Shown: piece after piece, positions 8,181 through 16,975 of the stretch
Numbering within the stretch: the first letter of the stretch is position 1
Layout of the letters: every line of letters starts with the position of its first letter
NCBI RefSeq assembly: GCF_021044625.1
Contig: NZ_CP087999.1
Span: 823,001 to 887,000, forward strand
Direction: 5' to 3'
DNA from: Geomonas sp. RF6
GTDB lineage: Bacteria; Desulfobacterota; Desulfuromonadia; Geobacterales; Geobacteraceae
DNA length: 64,000 nucleotides
The notes under the pieces: model-generated
The model's input: the letters and a program-made list of their open reading frames with translations, nothing else
Told to the model about the DNA's origin: nothing
Databases searched by the model: none
Program-made: the position numbers and the translations under genes

Positions 8181-9925
8181 GAGGATCGTTTCGCTGGAAG
8201 CTGATCGTTTCGTACCTCATCCTGGCGCTCCTCCTGCTCGGCACGCTCTACGGCTACCTGGAATACAACCTGGAGGACCGGCTGGTCAGCGGCATCAGGG
8301 GGCACATGGAGGACCAGGCCCGCATCGCGGCGCTGATGGCAGCAAAAGAGGTCCGCGACCTGCACAGGGATGCGCCTTCCTTCACTGCTGAACTCTCCAG
8401 GGTGATGAGGGCGAGGGTGACGGTCGTGACGAGGGACGGAGAGGTGACGGGGGACTCCGAGGTTGGTGCAGCGCAGCTCCCCCTCCTGGAGAATCACGGC
8501 AACCGCCCCGAGATCAGGCAGGCCATGGGCGGGGCCATCGGGAGTTCGGTCCGCTACTCCGCCACGTTGCACACCGACATGCTGTACGTGGCGGCCCCTC
8601 TGCGCAAGGACGGCGTACTGCGGCTGGCACTCCCCCTCTCCGAGGTGGAGAAAGCACGCCAGGGGCTGCAGCAGACCCTCGGCATCGCGCTCGCCCTCGC
8701 CGTTGTCGCCTCCCTCGTTCTCAGTGCCCTCCTGGCGAGGATAACGTCGCGCCCTCTGGCGACCATGGCCGCGGCAGCGAGGCGGATCGGTCACGGCGAC
8801 TTCAGCACCCGCATCCCCATAAGGAGCGGGGACGAGCTGGGCCAGCTCGCCCAGGTGATGAACGACATGGCGGTGCGCATCGAGTACCAGCTGCAGCGGA
8901 TGTCGTCCGAGAACAACCGCCTTGATGCCATTCTGAAGGGAATGGGAGAAGGGGTGATGGTTACCGACGCAACCGGTGTCATTACCCTGGTGAATCCTGC
9001 CCTGCGCGCGCTTTTCGGAGAGGAGAGCGCCCTGGAGGGAAGATCGCTCCTGGAGGTCAGCCGGCACCCGGACCTTTGCGAAGCGTGCCGGAAGGTGAGC
9101 GCGGAGAAGAGGGAGGAGTTGCAGGAGATCGACCTGGGGACGGCGACCCTCCTCGTGCATTGGGTGCCCCTTGTCCAGGAGGGCCAGTTCGTGGGGATGG
9201 TGGCGGTCTTTCACGACATCACCGACCTGAAGAAGCTGGAGAAGGTGCGCCGCGACTTCGTGGCGAACGTATCCCACGAGCTGCGCACCCCGGTCACGGT
9301 CATCAAGGGATACGCCGAGACCCTCATCTCCGGAGCCCTTGCCGACGACCCGGAGCGGCATCAGCGATTCCTCGGCATAATTCTCAGCCATGCGGAGAGG
9401 CTTTCCACCCTGATCGGCGATCTCCTCACCCTCTCGGAGCTCGAGTCAGGGGAGCTGACGCTGAAGCCTGTAAGCGTGGCCGTGAGCGGGGCGGTGGAGC
9501 ACGCCCTTAACCTTCTGGAACAGAAAGCCGCGGAAAAGGGGATTGTGATAGAGGTGGAGGGTGTGGCCGGTGTGCCGCGCGTGCTTGCCGACCCGGTACG
9601 GCTCGACCAGGTCGTGATAAACCTCCTCGACAACGCCATAAAGTACACGCCGCAAGGGGGGACCGTGACGGTGCAGGCGGCGGCAGAAGGGGAGATGGTG
9701 CGGATCTCGGTGCGAGATTCCGGGATCGGGATACCGGAGAAGGACCTCCCCCGCCTCTTTGAGCGCTTCTACCGGGTCGACGCCGCCCGCAGCCGCGACC
9801 AGGGGGGGACGGGGCTCGGGCTGTCGATCGTGAAACATATCGTGCAGGCCCACGGCGGCACTATCTCCGTAGAGAGCGCGCCGGGGAAAGGGTCGGTCTT
9901 CTCCTTCACGGTGAAAAGGGCATAA
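8177..9925 (+). CDS. phoR: Phosphate regulon sensor histidine kinase PhoR
   Basis: 582 residues. Order: short cytoplasmic start, TM1 (~8-26), periplasmic region of about 130 residues, TM2 (~165-187), HAMP (~188-240), PAS (~250-355), HisKA with FVANVSHELRTP (phospho-acceptor His367), then HATPase boxes NLLDNAIKYT, DSGIGIPEKDLPRLF and GGTGLGLSIVKHIV. It senses phosphate sufficiency through the Pst-PhoU complex and sets the phosphorylation of PhoB. Compared with E. coli PhoR it has a full periplasmic domain, as in many delta-proteobacteria and Gram-positives, so a second extracytoplasmic signal is possible. Its start overlaps phoB by 4 bp, implying translational coupling. Confidence 0.93.
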   Translation: MRGSFRWKLIVSYLILALLLLGTLYGYLEYNLEDRLVSGIRGHMEDQARIAALMAAKEVRDLHRDAPSFTAELSRVMRARVTVVTRDGEVTGDSEVGAAQLPLLENHGNRPEIRQAMGGAIGSSVRYSATLHTDMLYVAAPLRKDGVLRLALPLSEVEKARQGLQQTLGIALALAVVASLVLSALLARITSRPLATMAAAARRIGHGDFSTRIPIRSGDELGQLAQVMNDMAVRIEYQLQRMSSENNRLDAILKGMGEGVMVTDATGVITLVNPALRALFGEESALEGRSLLEVSRHPDLCEACRKVSAEKREELQEIDLGTATLLVHWVPLVQEGQFVGMVAVFHDITDLKKLEKVRRDFVANVSHELRTPVTVIKGYAETLISGALADDPERHQRFLGIILSHAERLSTLIGDLLTLSELESGELTLKPVSVAVSGAVEHALNLLEQKAAEKGIVIEVEGVAGVPRVLADPVRLDQVVINLLDNAIKYTPQGGTVTVQAAAEGEMVRISVRDSGIGIPEKDLPRLFERFYRVDAARSRDQGGTGLGLSIVKHIVQAHGGTISVESAPGKGSVFSFTVKRA

Positions 9926-9956
9926 GCCGCTGGACACACCTGCAGGCGTCGGCAGC

Positions 9957-10059
9957 ACGTCCCTCCCCTTTCAAGGGGGAGGTCAGGAGGGGGATGGGGT
10001 TGGCGGCACCCGTCTCCCCCATCCCCACCCTGTCCCTCCCCTTGAAGGGGAGGGAACGT
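9957..10059. repeat. Composite G/C-rich inverted repeat, copy 1
   Basis: Outer arms begin ACGTCCCTCCCC and end GGGGAGGGAACGT. Each arm holds its own small palindrome (CCCCTTTCAAGGGG and CCCCTTGAAGGGG), with the strings GGAGGGGGATGGGG and CCCCATCCCCACCC facing each other. It lies between phoR and pstS and can form a long cruciform or RNA hairpin. A very similar copy lies at 11317-11424. Confidence 0.8.
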
Positions 10060-10168
10060 CTGGCCACCTCTTCTGCAGATGACTTGTCGCCGCATTTCCA
10101 CCTTTCTCGCCATTCCTCGCCGCCAGCCCCCGCCCCAGTCCCGTCGACCGCATAACAATCCCGCTCTC

Positions 10169-10207
10169 TTCACAAAACCTTGCCGCTTTTGTAACAGAAC
10201 CGTAACA
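10169..10207 (+). promoter_or_regulatory. Candidate PhoB binding site upstream of pstS
   Basis: GTAACA at 10191-10196 and 10202-10207 are exact direct repeats 11 bp apart. TTCACA at 10169 fits two periods further upstream (22 bp). Eleven-base direct repeats are the geometry of Pho boxes. The site ends 62 bp before the pstS ATG, so it could lie in the -35 region or just upstream. Inferred from spacing and context only. Confidence 0.5.
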
Positions 10208-10269
10208 CTCCGCATGCATGCTAAAGCCACCTCGATACTATTCAATCCCTATCAAGAAGGAGAACGAGC

Positions 10270-11298
10270 ATGCTGCGCAGACTCTTCAAAGGCACGCTGG
10301 CACTGGCCGCCCTTGCGGCACTTTCCACCACTGGAATCGCGTCCGCCGAAACACTGATAAACGGCGCCGGCGCCACCTTCCCCTACCCCCTCTATTCCAA
10401 GTGGTTCGCAGAGTACGCGAAGATCGACAAGACGGTCAAATTCAACTACCAGTCGATCGGCAGCGGCGGCGGGATCAAGCAGATCACCGCACAGACCGTC
10501 GACTTCGGCGCCAGCGACAAGTTCCTGAGCGATGAGGAGCTGAAGGCAGCTCCGGGGAAACTTCTCCATATCCCCACCGTCATGGGGGCGGTCGTGGTGA
10601 CCTACAACGTTCCCGGTGTGACGAAACCGCTGCGCCTCTCCTCCGAGGCTGTAGCAGCAATCTTTCTTGGCAAGACGCTCTCCTGGAATGACCCGCTCAT
10701 CGTCCGCGACAACCCTGGCGTCAACCTCCCGAAAAAGCCGATCATCGTCGTGCACCGCTCCGACGGCAGCGGCACCACCAGCATCTTTACCGACTTTCTC
10801 TCCGGCGTAAGCAGCGACTGGAGCAAGAAGGTCGGCAAGGGAACCTCGGTCAAGTGGCCGGTAGGTTTAGGCGGAAAAGGAAACGAAGGCGTGGCGGGAC
10901 AGGTGCGCACCACCCCGTACAGCGTCGGATACGTCGAGCTTGCCTATGCCTATGAAAACAAGCTCCCCTTTGCGGTGATAAAGAACCAGAGCGGCGCATT
11001 CGTTGAACCGAGCATAGAATCGACAACTGCCGCCGCCGCAGGCGCCGCCAAAGCGATGCCCGCCGACTACCGGGTCTCCCTGGTGAACCAGCCGGGGAAA
11101 AACGCCTACCCCATTGTCGGATTCACCTGGCTCCTCGTCTACCAGGATCAGAAGGACAAGGCGAAAGGGAAGAAACTCGTGGAGTTTCTGAACTGGGAGT
11201 TGAGGGAAGGCCAGAAGATGGCAGGAAAACTCCTCTACGCCCCCCTCCCCGCCAACGTGGCGAAGATGGTGGCGAAGACCATACAGACGATCAAGTAA
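10270..11298 (+). CDS. pstS: Phosphate ABC transporter, substrate-binding protein
   Basis: 342 residues with a signal peptide ending near IASA-ET (residues ~25-26), hence periplasmic. Phosphate-binding segments are recognisable: GAGATFPYPLYSKW, SIGSGGGIKQI, DFGASDKFL and HRSDGSGTTSIFTDFL. The last two supply the main-chain and side-chain contacts to phosphate. It delivers phosphate to PstCA. The ATG at 10270 follows AAGAAGGAGAACGAGC. First gene of pstSCAB-phoU; the candidate PhoB site is upstream. A composite repeat at 11317-11424 separates it from pstC and may lower downstream expression relative to pstS, since binding proteins are usually needed in excess. Confidence 0.96.
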   Translation: MLRRLFKGTLALAALAALSTTGIASAETLINGAGATFPYPLYSKWFAEYAKIDKTVKFNYQSIGSGGGIKQITAQTVDFGASDKFLSDEELKAAPGKLLHIPTVMGAVVVTYNVPGVTKPLRLSSEAVAAIFLGKTLSWNDPLIVRDNPGVNLPKKPIIVVHRSDGSGTTSIFTDFLSGVSSDWSKKVGKGTSVKWPVGLGGKGNEGVAGQVRTTPYSVGYVELAYAYENKLPFAVIKNQSGAFVEPSIESTTAAAAGAAKAMPADYRVSLVNQPGKNAYPIVGFTWLLVYQDQKDKAKGKKLVEFLNWELREGQKMAGKLLYAPLPANVAKMVAKTIQTIK

Positions 11299-11316
11299 AG
11301 CTCGGCCGCCGGCAGC

Positions 11317-11424
11317 ACGTCCCTCCCCTTTCAAGGGGGAGGACAGGAGGGGGATGGGGTTCGCCGCGCGCAGCAACTTCTACCCCATCCCCACCCTGAC
11401 CCTCCCCTTGAAAGGGAGGGGACG
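11317..11424. repeat. Composite G/C-rich inverted repeat, copy 2
   Basis: Same architecture and nearly the same sequence as the copy at 9957-10059, including the flank GGCAGCACGTCCCTCCCC. pstS is therefore bracketed by two copies in the same orientation. Confidence 0.8.
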
Positions 11425-11572
11425 CTTGGGCACCTGCTCTCGAAGGGGAGAGTACACCCTCGCGGTCACTTCTTGAGTCGGCTGATAAACCAGTAACAAA
11501 GGGTCGCGTCGGCGACAGCGAATGAATTGATATGGAAGATACCTGTAAAGTACATACCCCGGAAGGGACGCC

Positions 11573-11632
11573 ATGCCCGACAAAGTCGGAGAGTGCGATG
11601 CGAAGCGCGACGCAGGAAAGGCGTGGCAATAG
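11573..11632 (+). other. 19-codon leader frame overlapping the pstC start
   Basis: ATG at 11573 sits five bases after GGAAGGG, the best Shine-Dalgarno in this region, and reads MPDKVGECDAKRDAGKAWQ then TAG at 11630-11632. It overlaps the proposed pstC start (11598) in another frame. It could be a leader peptide, or the true pstC N-terminus separated by a frameshift. No similarity is recognised. Confidence 0.3.
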
Positions 11633-12554
11633 CCGCCGCACCCTGAATGGCGACACCATCTTCAGATGGATCACCACCTTTTTCGCCTGCAGCATTCTGG
11701 TGATACTCCTTCTCATGGTGCTGGAGATGGGGTCGCAGAGCCTCCCGGCGCTGGAAAAGTTCGGCGTCGGCTTCCTCACCGGCACGAACTGGGACGCGGT
11801 CGAAGGGACCTTCGGCGCCCTCCCCTACCTCTACGGCTCGGTCGTCTCGTCGGTCCTCGCGCTCCTGCTCGCTACACCACTCAGCATCGGTGCCGCCCTC
11901 TTCTTGACCGAGATCTGCAACAAGCGGTGGGGCGCGGTGGTCGCTCCGGTGATCGAGCTCCTCGCCGCCATCCCCAGCGTCATCTACGGCCTCTGGGGGG
12001 TGCTGGTGATGGCGCCGTGGCTGCAGGCGACGGTGCAGCCGTGGCTTATCGAGCACCTGGGCTTTCTCCCCTTCTTTAGCGGCGCGCCGTACGGCGTCAG
12101 CATGCTCGCGGCGATCTTCATCCTGATGATCATGGTGATCCCGATCATCACCTCCATAACCCGCGAGGTGCTCCTCGCCGTTCCGCAAAGCCAGAAGGAA
12201 GCCGCAATCGCGCTCGGCGCCACACGGTGGGAGATGATCCGCATGGCGGTCCTCCCCTATGGCCGCTCCGGCATCCTCGGCGCAGCGATCCTCGGGCTCG
12301 GGCGCGCCGTCGGCGAAACGATGGCGGTCACGATGGTGATCGGGAACGCTCCCAACATCTCGCTGTCGCTCCTCTCTCCCGCCTACACCATGCCGAGTGT
12401 CATCGCAAACGAGTTCGCCGAGGCGACCTCCAACCTGCACTCCGCCGCCCTCATGGAGATCGGACTGTTACTCCTTCTGATGACCCTGGTGATAAACGCG
12501 CTCGCCCGTCTCCTCATCTGGGGAGTCAGCAGGAAGGGAGGAGCCAAGGGATGA
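11598..12554 (+). CDS. pstC: Phosphate ABC transporter permease PstC
   Basis: About 318 residues and six predicted membrane helices; the first is FACSILVILLLMVLEM. The permease EAA-like loop appears as QSQKEAAIALGATRWEMIRMAVLPYGRSGI, the coupling site for PstB. It forms the inner-membrane channel with PstA. The ATG at 11598 is chosen because GGAGAG lies four bases before it. The frame stays open to an ATG at 11532 with no Shine-Dalgarno. The stop overlaps the pstA start (ATGA), so PstC and PstA are translationally coupled. Confidence 0.93.
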   Translation: MRSATQERRGNSRRTLNGDTIFRWITTFFACSILVILLLMVLEMGSQSLPALEKFGVGFLTGTNWDAVEGTFGALPYLYGSVVSSVLALLLATPLSIGAALFLTEICNKRWGAVVAPVIELLAAIPSVIYGLWGVLVMAPWLQATVQPWLIEHLGFLPFFSGAPYGVSMLAAIFILMIMVIPIITSITREVLLAVPQSQKEAAIALGATRWEMIRMAVLPYGRSGILGAAILGLGRAVGETMAVTMVIGNAPNISLSLLSPAYTMPSVIANEFAEATSNLHSAALMEIGLLLLLMTLVINALARLLIWGVSRKGGAKG

Positions 12555-13390
12555 AAAGCGTAGCCTTTCGCAAGATAAAGAGCGCCGCGATGAGCGGGCT
12601 CATGCTGGCAGCGACCGCAGCGGTGCTGATCCCCCTGGTCCTCATCTTCGTGCATATCGTGAAGATGGGAATCACCTCGCTGAGCCTCGACTTCTTCACC
12701 CACATCCCGAAGCCTACCGGTGAGACGGGAGGAGGGATGGCCAACGGCATGGCGGGCTCTGTCGTCATGATCGGGGTCGCGTCTGTCATCGGCCTCCCCG
12801 TCGGGATCCTTGGTGCGGTCTACCTTACCGAATTCAGCGGGAGCCGCGGCGCAAGCGTCATCCGCTTTGCCGCAGATGTCCTCTCCGGCATCCCCTCCAT
12901 CATCACCGGGATGGTGGCGTACACCCTCCTCGTGGTCCCCATGAAGGGATTTTCCGCTCTCGCCGGATCGGTGGCGCTCGCCATGATCATGATCCCCATC
13001 GTGCTGCGCACCACGGAGGAGCAACTGAAACTCGTGCCCGCGTCGCTGCGCGAGGCCTCTCTCGCCCTCGGGGTTCCTTCCTGGCGCACCAGCTTGAAGG
13101 TCACGCTAAGAAGCGCCCTCTCCGGCGTGCTTACCGGGGTCCTCCTTGCTGTGGCGAGGGTTGCAGGTGAAACGGCGCCCCTTCTCTTTACGGCACTCGG
13201 CAACCAGTTCTGGAGCAGCAAGCTCACCGCTCCGATGGCCGCCATGCCGCTGCAGATCTTCAACTTTGCCATCTCCCCCTACGAGGACTGGCACCGCCTC
13301 GCCTGGGCCGGCGCGCTCGTCCTGGTGACCGCCATGTTTGCACTCAGCCTCGCGGGACGCTATTTCGGCCGCAGCAGACACAGCGGATAG
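12551..13390 (+). CDS. pstA: Phosphate ABC transporter permease PstA
   Basis: 279 residues, inner-membrane partner of PstC. Six helices are predicted. The family block GGGMANGMAGSVVMIGVASVIGLPVG is present, as are AVYLTEF and the coupling loop PASLREASLALGVPSWRTSLKVTLRSALSGVLTG. The ATG at 12551 overlaps the pstC stop and has GGAGGAGCCAAGGG in front of it. The open frame extends further upstream inside pstC in another phase, but that part lacks membrane character. About 70 bp separate it from pstB. Confidence 0.95.
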   Translation: MKSVAFRKIKSAAMSGLMLAATAAVLIPLVLIFVHIVKMGITSLSLDFFTHIPKPTGETGGGMANGMAGSVVMIGVASVIGLPVGILGAVYLTEFSGSRGASVIRFAADVLSGIPSIITGMVAYTLLVVPMKGFSALAGSVALAMIMIPIVLRTTEEQLKLVPASLREASLALGVPSWRTSLKVTLRSALSGVLTGVLLAVARVAGETAPLLFTALGNQFWSSKLTAPMAAMPLQIFNFAISPYEDWHRLAWAGALVLVTAMFALSLAGRYFGRSRHSG

Positions 13391-13461
13391 GGGTTGAAGC
13401 TTCGGGAAACGGCGCGGGGACATGGCAAGAAAGCTGAGCAAGACATTATTCTGAGGACGCA

Positions 13462-14220
13462 ATGAACATGAAGGTAAAAGTATCCGATCTCGACATTCAC
13501 TTCGGGAAAACCCATGCGGTGAAAGGGGTCTCCATGGAGTTCCCGGAGCACAGCGTCACCGCCATCATCGGGCCGTCCGGGTGCGGCAAGTCCACCATGC
13601 TCCGGTCCATGAACCGCATGCACGACCTCGTCCCCTCGGCGAAGGTGACCGGGCAGATCCTCCTGGACGACACCGACATCTACGACAAGGGGGTCGATCC
13701 GGTCGCTATCAGAAGGCGCATCGGCATGGTATTCCAGAAGCCGAACCCCTTCCCGGCGATGTCGATCTACGACAACGTCATCGCGGGGTACAAGCTGAAC
13801 GGCCGCATGGACCGCGCCCTGGCCGACGAGGTGGTGGAGACGAGCCTGAAGCGCGTGGCACTGTGGGACGAGGTAAAGGACCGGCTGAAGACGAACGCGA
13901 TGGAGCTCTCCGGCGGACAGCAGCAGCGACTCTGCATCGCCCGCACGATCGCGGTGAAGCCCGAGGTCATACTGATGGACGAGCCCGCCTCCGCGCTCGA
14001 CCCGATCTCCACCTTGAAGATCGAGGAACTGATCGAGGAGCTGAAGGAGCGCTACACCATCATCATCGTCACCCACAACATGCAGCAGGCCGCCCGCGTC
14101 TCCGACTACACCGCTTTTCTGTACATGGGGATGCTCGTGGAGCACGGCAAGACAAAGAAGATCTTCACGACGCCCGAGCAGAAGCAGACCGAAGACTACA
14201 TCACGGGGCGCTTCGGGTAG
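13462..14220 (+). CDS. pstB: Phosphate ABC transporter ATP-binding protein
   Basis: 252 residues, the usual PstB length. Walker [10 protein letters not shown] (residues ~37-45), Q-loop in [11 protein letters not shown], signature [16 protein letters not shown], Walker [14 protein letters not shown], and H-loop His in [16 protein letters not shown]. The [16 protein letters not shown] stretch is characteristic of PstB among ABC ATPases. It drives PstCA. The ATG is preceded by GAGGACGCA; a second ATG two codons later is possible. Confidence 0.97.
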   Translation: MNMKVKVSDLDIHFGKTHAVKGVSMEFPEHSVTAIIGPSGCGKSTMLRSMNRMHDLVPSAKVTGQILLDDTDIYDKGVDPVAIRRRIGMVFQKPNPFPAMSIYDNVIAGYKLNGRMDRALADEVVETSLKRVALWDEVKDRLKTNAMELSGGQQQRLCIARTIAVKPEVILMDEPASALDPISTLKIEELIEELKERYTIIIVTHNMQQAARVSDYTAFLYMGMLVEHGKTKKIFTTPEQKQTEDYITGRFG

Positions 14221-14273
14221 GCGTTCCGTACACCTGATACGTATAACGAAATGGCAGAACCTGGAGATCCTTG

Positions 14274-14945
14274 ATGGAAAGAGAACACTTCAGCAAGCAG
14301 TTTGATACGGACCTGAACGAGATCAGGGGGAAACTCCTTGAGATGGGGGGGAAGGTGGAGATGATGATCGCGCACGCCATGAAGTCTCTGGTGGAGCGTG
14401 ATTCGGAGCTCGCCGAGCGGACGATCCGCTTTGACCACGAGATAAACCGCCTGGAAATGGAGATCGACGAGAAGTGCCTCGAAGTGCTGGCGCGCCGCCA
14501 GCCCGCTGCGCGAGACCTGCGCTTCATCACCATCGCGCTGAAGATCGTTACCGATCTGGAGCGGATCGGGGACCAGTGCGCCAACATCTGCAAGCGGGCC
14601 CTGGAGCTCAACGAGGAGCCGGTGCTCAAGCCCTACATCGACCTGCCCCGCATGGCGCAGGCTGCCTCCACCATGGTAAAGGAGGCGCTCGACGCCTTTG
14701 TGCGCGGAGATGAGCACCTTGCAGTGAAGGTCTGCCAGGACGACCAGATCGTCGACGACCTGAACGAGCAGATCCAGCGGGAACTGTTGACCTTCATGAT
14801 GGGGGACCCCACCTCCATCGCGCGGGCCCTGAAGGTGAACCACATATCCAAATGCCTGGAGCGGGTGGCGGACCACGCCACGAACGTGGCGGAGATGGTG
14901 ATCTTCATGGTGAAGGGGAAGGATATCAGGCATACGATCGCCTGA
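14274..14945 (+). CDS. phoU: Phosphate transport system regulatory protein PhoU
   Basis: 223 residues, all-helical, two PhoU repeats. The metal-binding helix motifs are visible as RFITIALKIVTDLERIGDQCANI in repeat 1 and KVNHISKCLERVADHATNVAE in repeat 2 (E/DxxxD type). PhoU links the Pst transporter to PhoR and damps the Pho response when phosphate is plentiful. I start at the ATG at 14274, eight bases after CTGGAG; a TTG one codon earlier is less likely. Last gene of the pst operon, followed by a REP-like element. Confidence 0.96.
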   Translation: MEREHFSKQFDTDLNEIRGKLLEMGGKVEMMIAHAMKSLVERDSELAERTIRFDHEINRLEMEIDEKCLEVLARRQPAARDLRFITIALKIVTDLERIGDQCANICKRALELNEEPVLKPYIDLPRMAQAASTMVKEALDAFVRGDEHLAVKVCQDDQIVDDLNEQIQRELLTFMMGDPTSIARALKVNHISKCLERVADHATNVAEMVIFMVKGKDIRHTIA

Positions 14946-14955
14946 AGGTCCCACT

Positions 14956-15052
14956 GTAGGCCGGAATAAGCGGCAGCGTTTCCGGCATGCGCTGGTGCGG
15001 GCTGCGTCGGTGGTGGAGTGCCGGGAACGCCTGTCGGCTTATCCCGGCCTAC
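14956..15052. repeat. REP-like element, full unit
   Basis: 97 bp beginning GTAGGCCGGAATAAGC and ending GGCTTATCCCGGCCTAC: imperfect complementary ends with inner GTTTCCGGCA and GCCGGGAACGC arms. It lies between convergent phoU and the dehydrogenase gene, and may act as their shared transcript-end hairpin. Confidence 0.85.
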
Positions 15053-15083
15053 ATAAATACCATTACGCCGGAGTGCCCTCCGA

Positions 15084-16046
15084 CTATACTCCGTTCACCA
15101 CATTCTGCGGCTTTCCCGCCAGAAACGACGCCACGTTCTGAGCGGTGATCGCCATCAGCCTCTTTCTCGCCGACAGGCTCGCCCACGCGACGTGCGGGGT
15201 GATGATGCAGTTTTTGGCGGTCAGAAGCGGGCTGTCTGCGGCAATCGGCTCCCTTGCCGTCACATCGAGCCCTGCACCGGCGAGAGCCCCCGAATTCAGA
15301 GCCTCCGCCAGGTCGTGCTCGTTTACCAGCGGCCCCCGTGCCGTATTTAATATATACGAGTGCGGCGGCAAGAGCTCCAGAAGCGAGCTGTTCACAAAGC
15401 CGCGGTTCTCCTCGTTGAGCGGGCAGTGCAGGCTTATGACGTTGCTGCGGCGGAAAAGCTCCTCCAGCGTCACCCACTCCACGCTGAGCCCCTCCGCCAC
15501 ATGCCGACTGCGCGGGTTGTACGCCACGATCTTCATTCCCAGCGCCTGTGCCACGAGCGCAAAGCGGCTCCCGATGTGGCCAAGGCCGACTATCCCCAAT
15601 GTCTTTCCCGCGAGTTCCGTGATCGGCGCCTTTAGCAGGGTGAAATCCCGGGACTGCGACCACTCCCCCCCCTTCACCGCCTCGTCGAAGTGCCCCACCC
15701 GGTTGGTGAGCTCCAAAAGGAGGGCCAGTGCGTGCTGCGCAACCGAATCGCTGCCGTATTCCGGAACGTTTACCACCGGCACCCCCATGGCCGCGGCGCG
15801 CTCCAGGTCCACCACGTTGTAGCCGGTGGCAAGGACGCAGATCAGCTTCAGCTTCCCGAGCTTCGCGAGAGTCTTTGCCATCAGCGGGGTCTTGTTGGTG
15901 AGCACGATCTCCGCCTCCGCCGCGCGCTCCTCGATCAGGTCGGACGGCGTCCTGTCATAGACGGTGAACTCGCCAAAGGCGGCGACCTCGTCCCACGGGT
16001 TGTCACCCGGGTTCAGCGTGTAGCCGTCCAGCACGACTATTTTCAT
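15084..16046 (-). CDS. D-2-hydroxyacid dehydrogenase (glycerate dehydrogenase/hydroxypyruvate reductase-like)
   Basis: 320 residues. The Rossmann motif GIVGLGHIGS (152-160) and the catalytic Arg237 (NTARGPLV), Glu266 (TAREPI) and His285 (ITPHVAWAS) are all in place. It should reduce a 2-keto acid with NAD(P)H in the cytosol. The closest recognisable pattern is the glycerate-dehydrogenase/hydroxypyruvate-reductase branch, but the substrate cannot be fixed from sequence; glyoxylate or phenylpyruvate are alternatives. AGAGGAGGGGGT precedes the ATG. The gene follows the DUF502 gene by 27 bp and is probably cotranscribed with it. Confidence 0.9.
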   Translation of the reverse strand: MKIVVLDGYTLNPGDNPWDEVAAFGEFTVYDRTPSDLIEERAAEAEIVLTNKTPLMAKTLAKLGKLKLICVLATGYNVVDLERAAAMGVPVVNVPEYGSDSVAQHALALLLELTNRVGHFDEAVKGGEWSQSRDFTLLKAPITELAGKTLGIVGLGHIGSRFALVAQALGMKIVAYNPRSRHVAEGLSVEWVTLEELFRRSNVISLHCPLNEENRGFVNSSLLELLPPHSYILNTARGPLVNEHDLAEALNSGALAGAGLDVTAREPIAADSPLLTAKNCIITPHVAWASLSARKRLMAITAQNVASFLAGKPQNVVNGV

Positions 16047-16073
16047 ACCCCCTCCTCTGGAGTAGTTGAGTTA

Positions 16074-16715
16074 TCAGCCGAGGTCGCTTCCGATCATGTC
16101 GCAGGTGGCGCCCTCCGGCTTCAGCTCCGGCACCACGGCGCCGCCGGAGACCACGAACTTCACCGCTTCCTCCACGGTCATCCCGCTGTCGGAGACATCC
16201 TCCTCCCTGAAGAAGAGGGCGAAACCGGAGGTAGGATTGGGCATCGTCGGGACGTACACCACCACCAGCTTTGCGCCGTCGCGCACCACCTCGGCGGTGA
16301 CAAAGCCGACGGCAAGCACCCCTTTGCGCGGCCACTCCACGAATACGGCCCTGCGGTAGGAAGTCTTCCCCTCCTTGAAGACCTTGGTCAGCTGCTTGCT
16401 GGAGGTGTAGATCGACTTTACCAGCGGGATCCTGGAGAGCCACTCGTCCCACCACCTGAGGATCCGCGTCCCCATGACGTTGGTGGCGAGAATGCCGCAA
16501 AGGTAGATCACCACCATGCCGGTCAGCATGCCGAGCCCCGGCATGTGGTACTCGCGGTGCGTTATGGCGCTCAGGAGATAGTCGAGATAGCTGCCGAGGA
16601 TGCCGTCGGCGAAGTTGAATAGGAACTTCAGGATGAAGAGTGTGATGCCGACCGGGATGACAATGAAAAGCCCCGCCGCGAATTTCCCCTTCAGATGTCT
16701 CAGTAACTGTTCCAT
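16074..16715 (-). CDS. DUF502 family inner-membrane protein
   Basis: 213 residues. Two N-terminal membrane segments (FAAGLFIVIPVGITLFILKFLF and MLTGMVVIYLCGILATNVMG) are followed by a cytosolic or periplasmic domain with the family's conserved stretches IPLVKSIYTSSKQLTKVF, FVEWPRKGVLAVGFVT and VYVPTMPNPTSGF. The function is unknown; plant relatives (LCV/COV) affect vascular patterning, which says little here. Start at the ATG at 16715, preceded by AGGGGGC. The open frame runs 90 codons further upstream but is not protein-like. Confidence 0.88.
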   Translation of the reverse strand: MEQLLRHLKGKFAAGLFIVIPVGITLFILKFLFNFADGILGSYLDYLLSAITHREYHMPGLGMLTGMVVIYLCGILATNVMGTRILRWWDEWLSRIPLVKSIYTSSKQLTKVFKEGKTSYRRAVFVEWPRKGVLAVGFVTAEVVRDGAKLVVVYVPTMPNPTSGFALFFREEDVSDSGMTVEEAVKFVVSGGAVVPELKPEGATCDMIGSDLG

Positions 16716-16975
16716 TACGCCCCCTGTTACCGATGGTTTATGCAACAGGGCATCGCCAAAGTCAATGCAGTTATCCGTATTCCCTGCTACTTCACGGTAC
16801 TTTACAATGAGGACGGCTAAAGGGTGAGGCGATGGCACCATGATTATCTCGATCATCTTCGTCCTGTTACGATCCACGACGAATGATTTCGCGGCATTAG
16901 CAGTTGACAACGAGTGTGGCAAAATTCTAAATTGTGTCGTTATCTCCCAGTCTTCCTCCCAGAAAGGCACTGCCC

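Noticed and set aside
9926-10269. Transposon remnant between phoR and pstS
   Set aside because: The inverted repeats have no transposase and no target duplication was seen; they are better described as a dispersed composite repeat.
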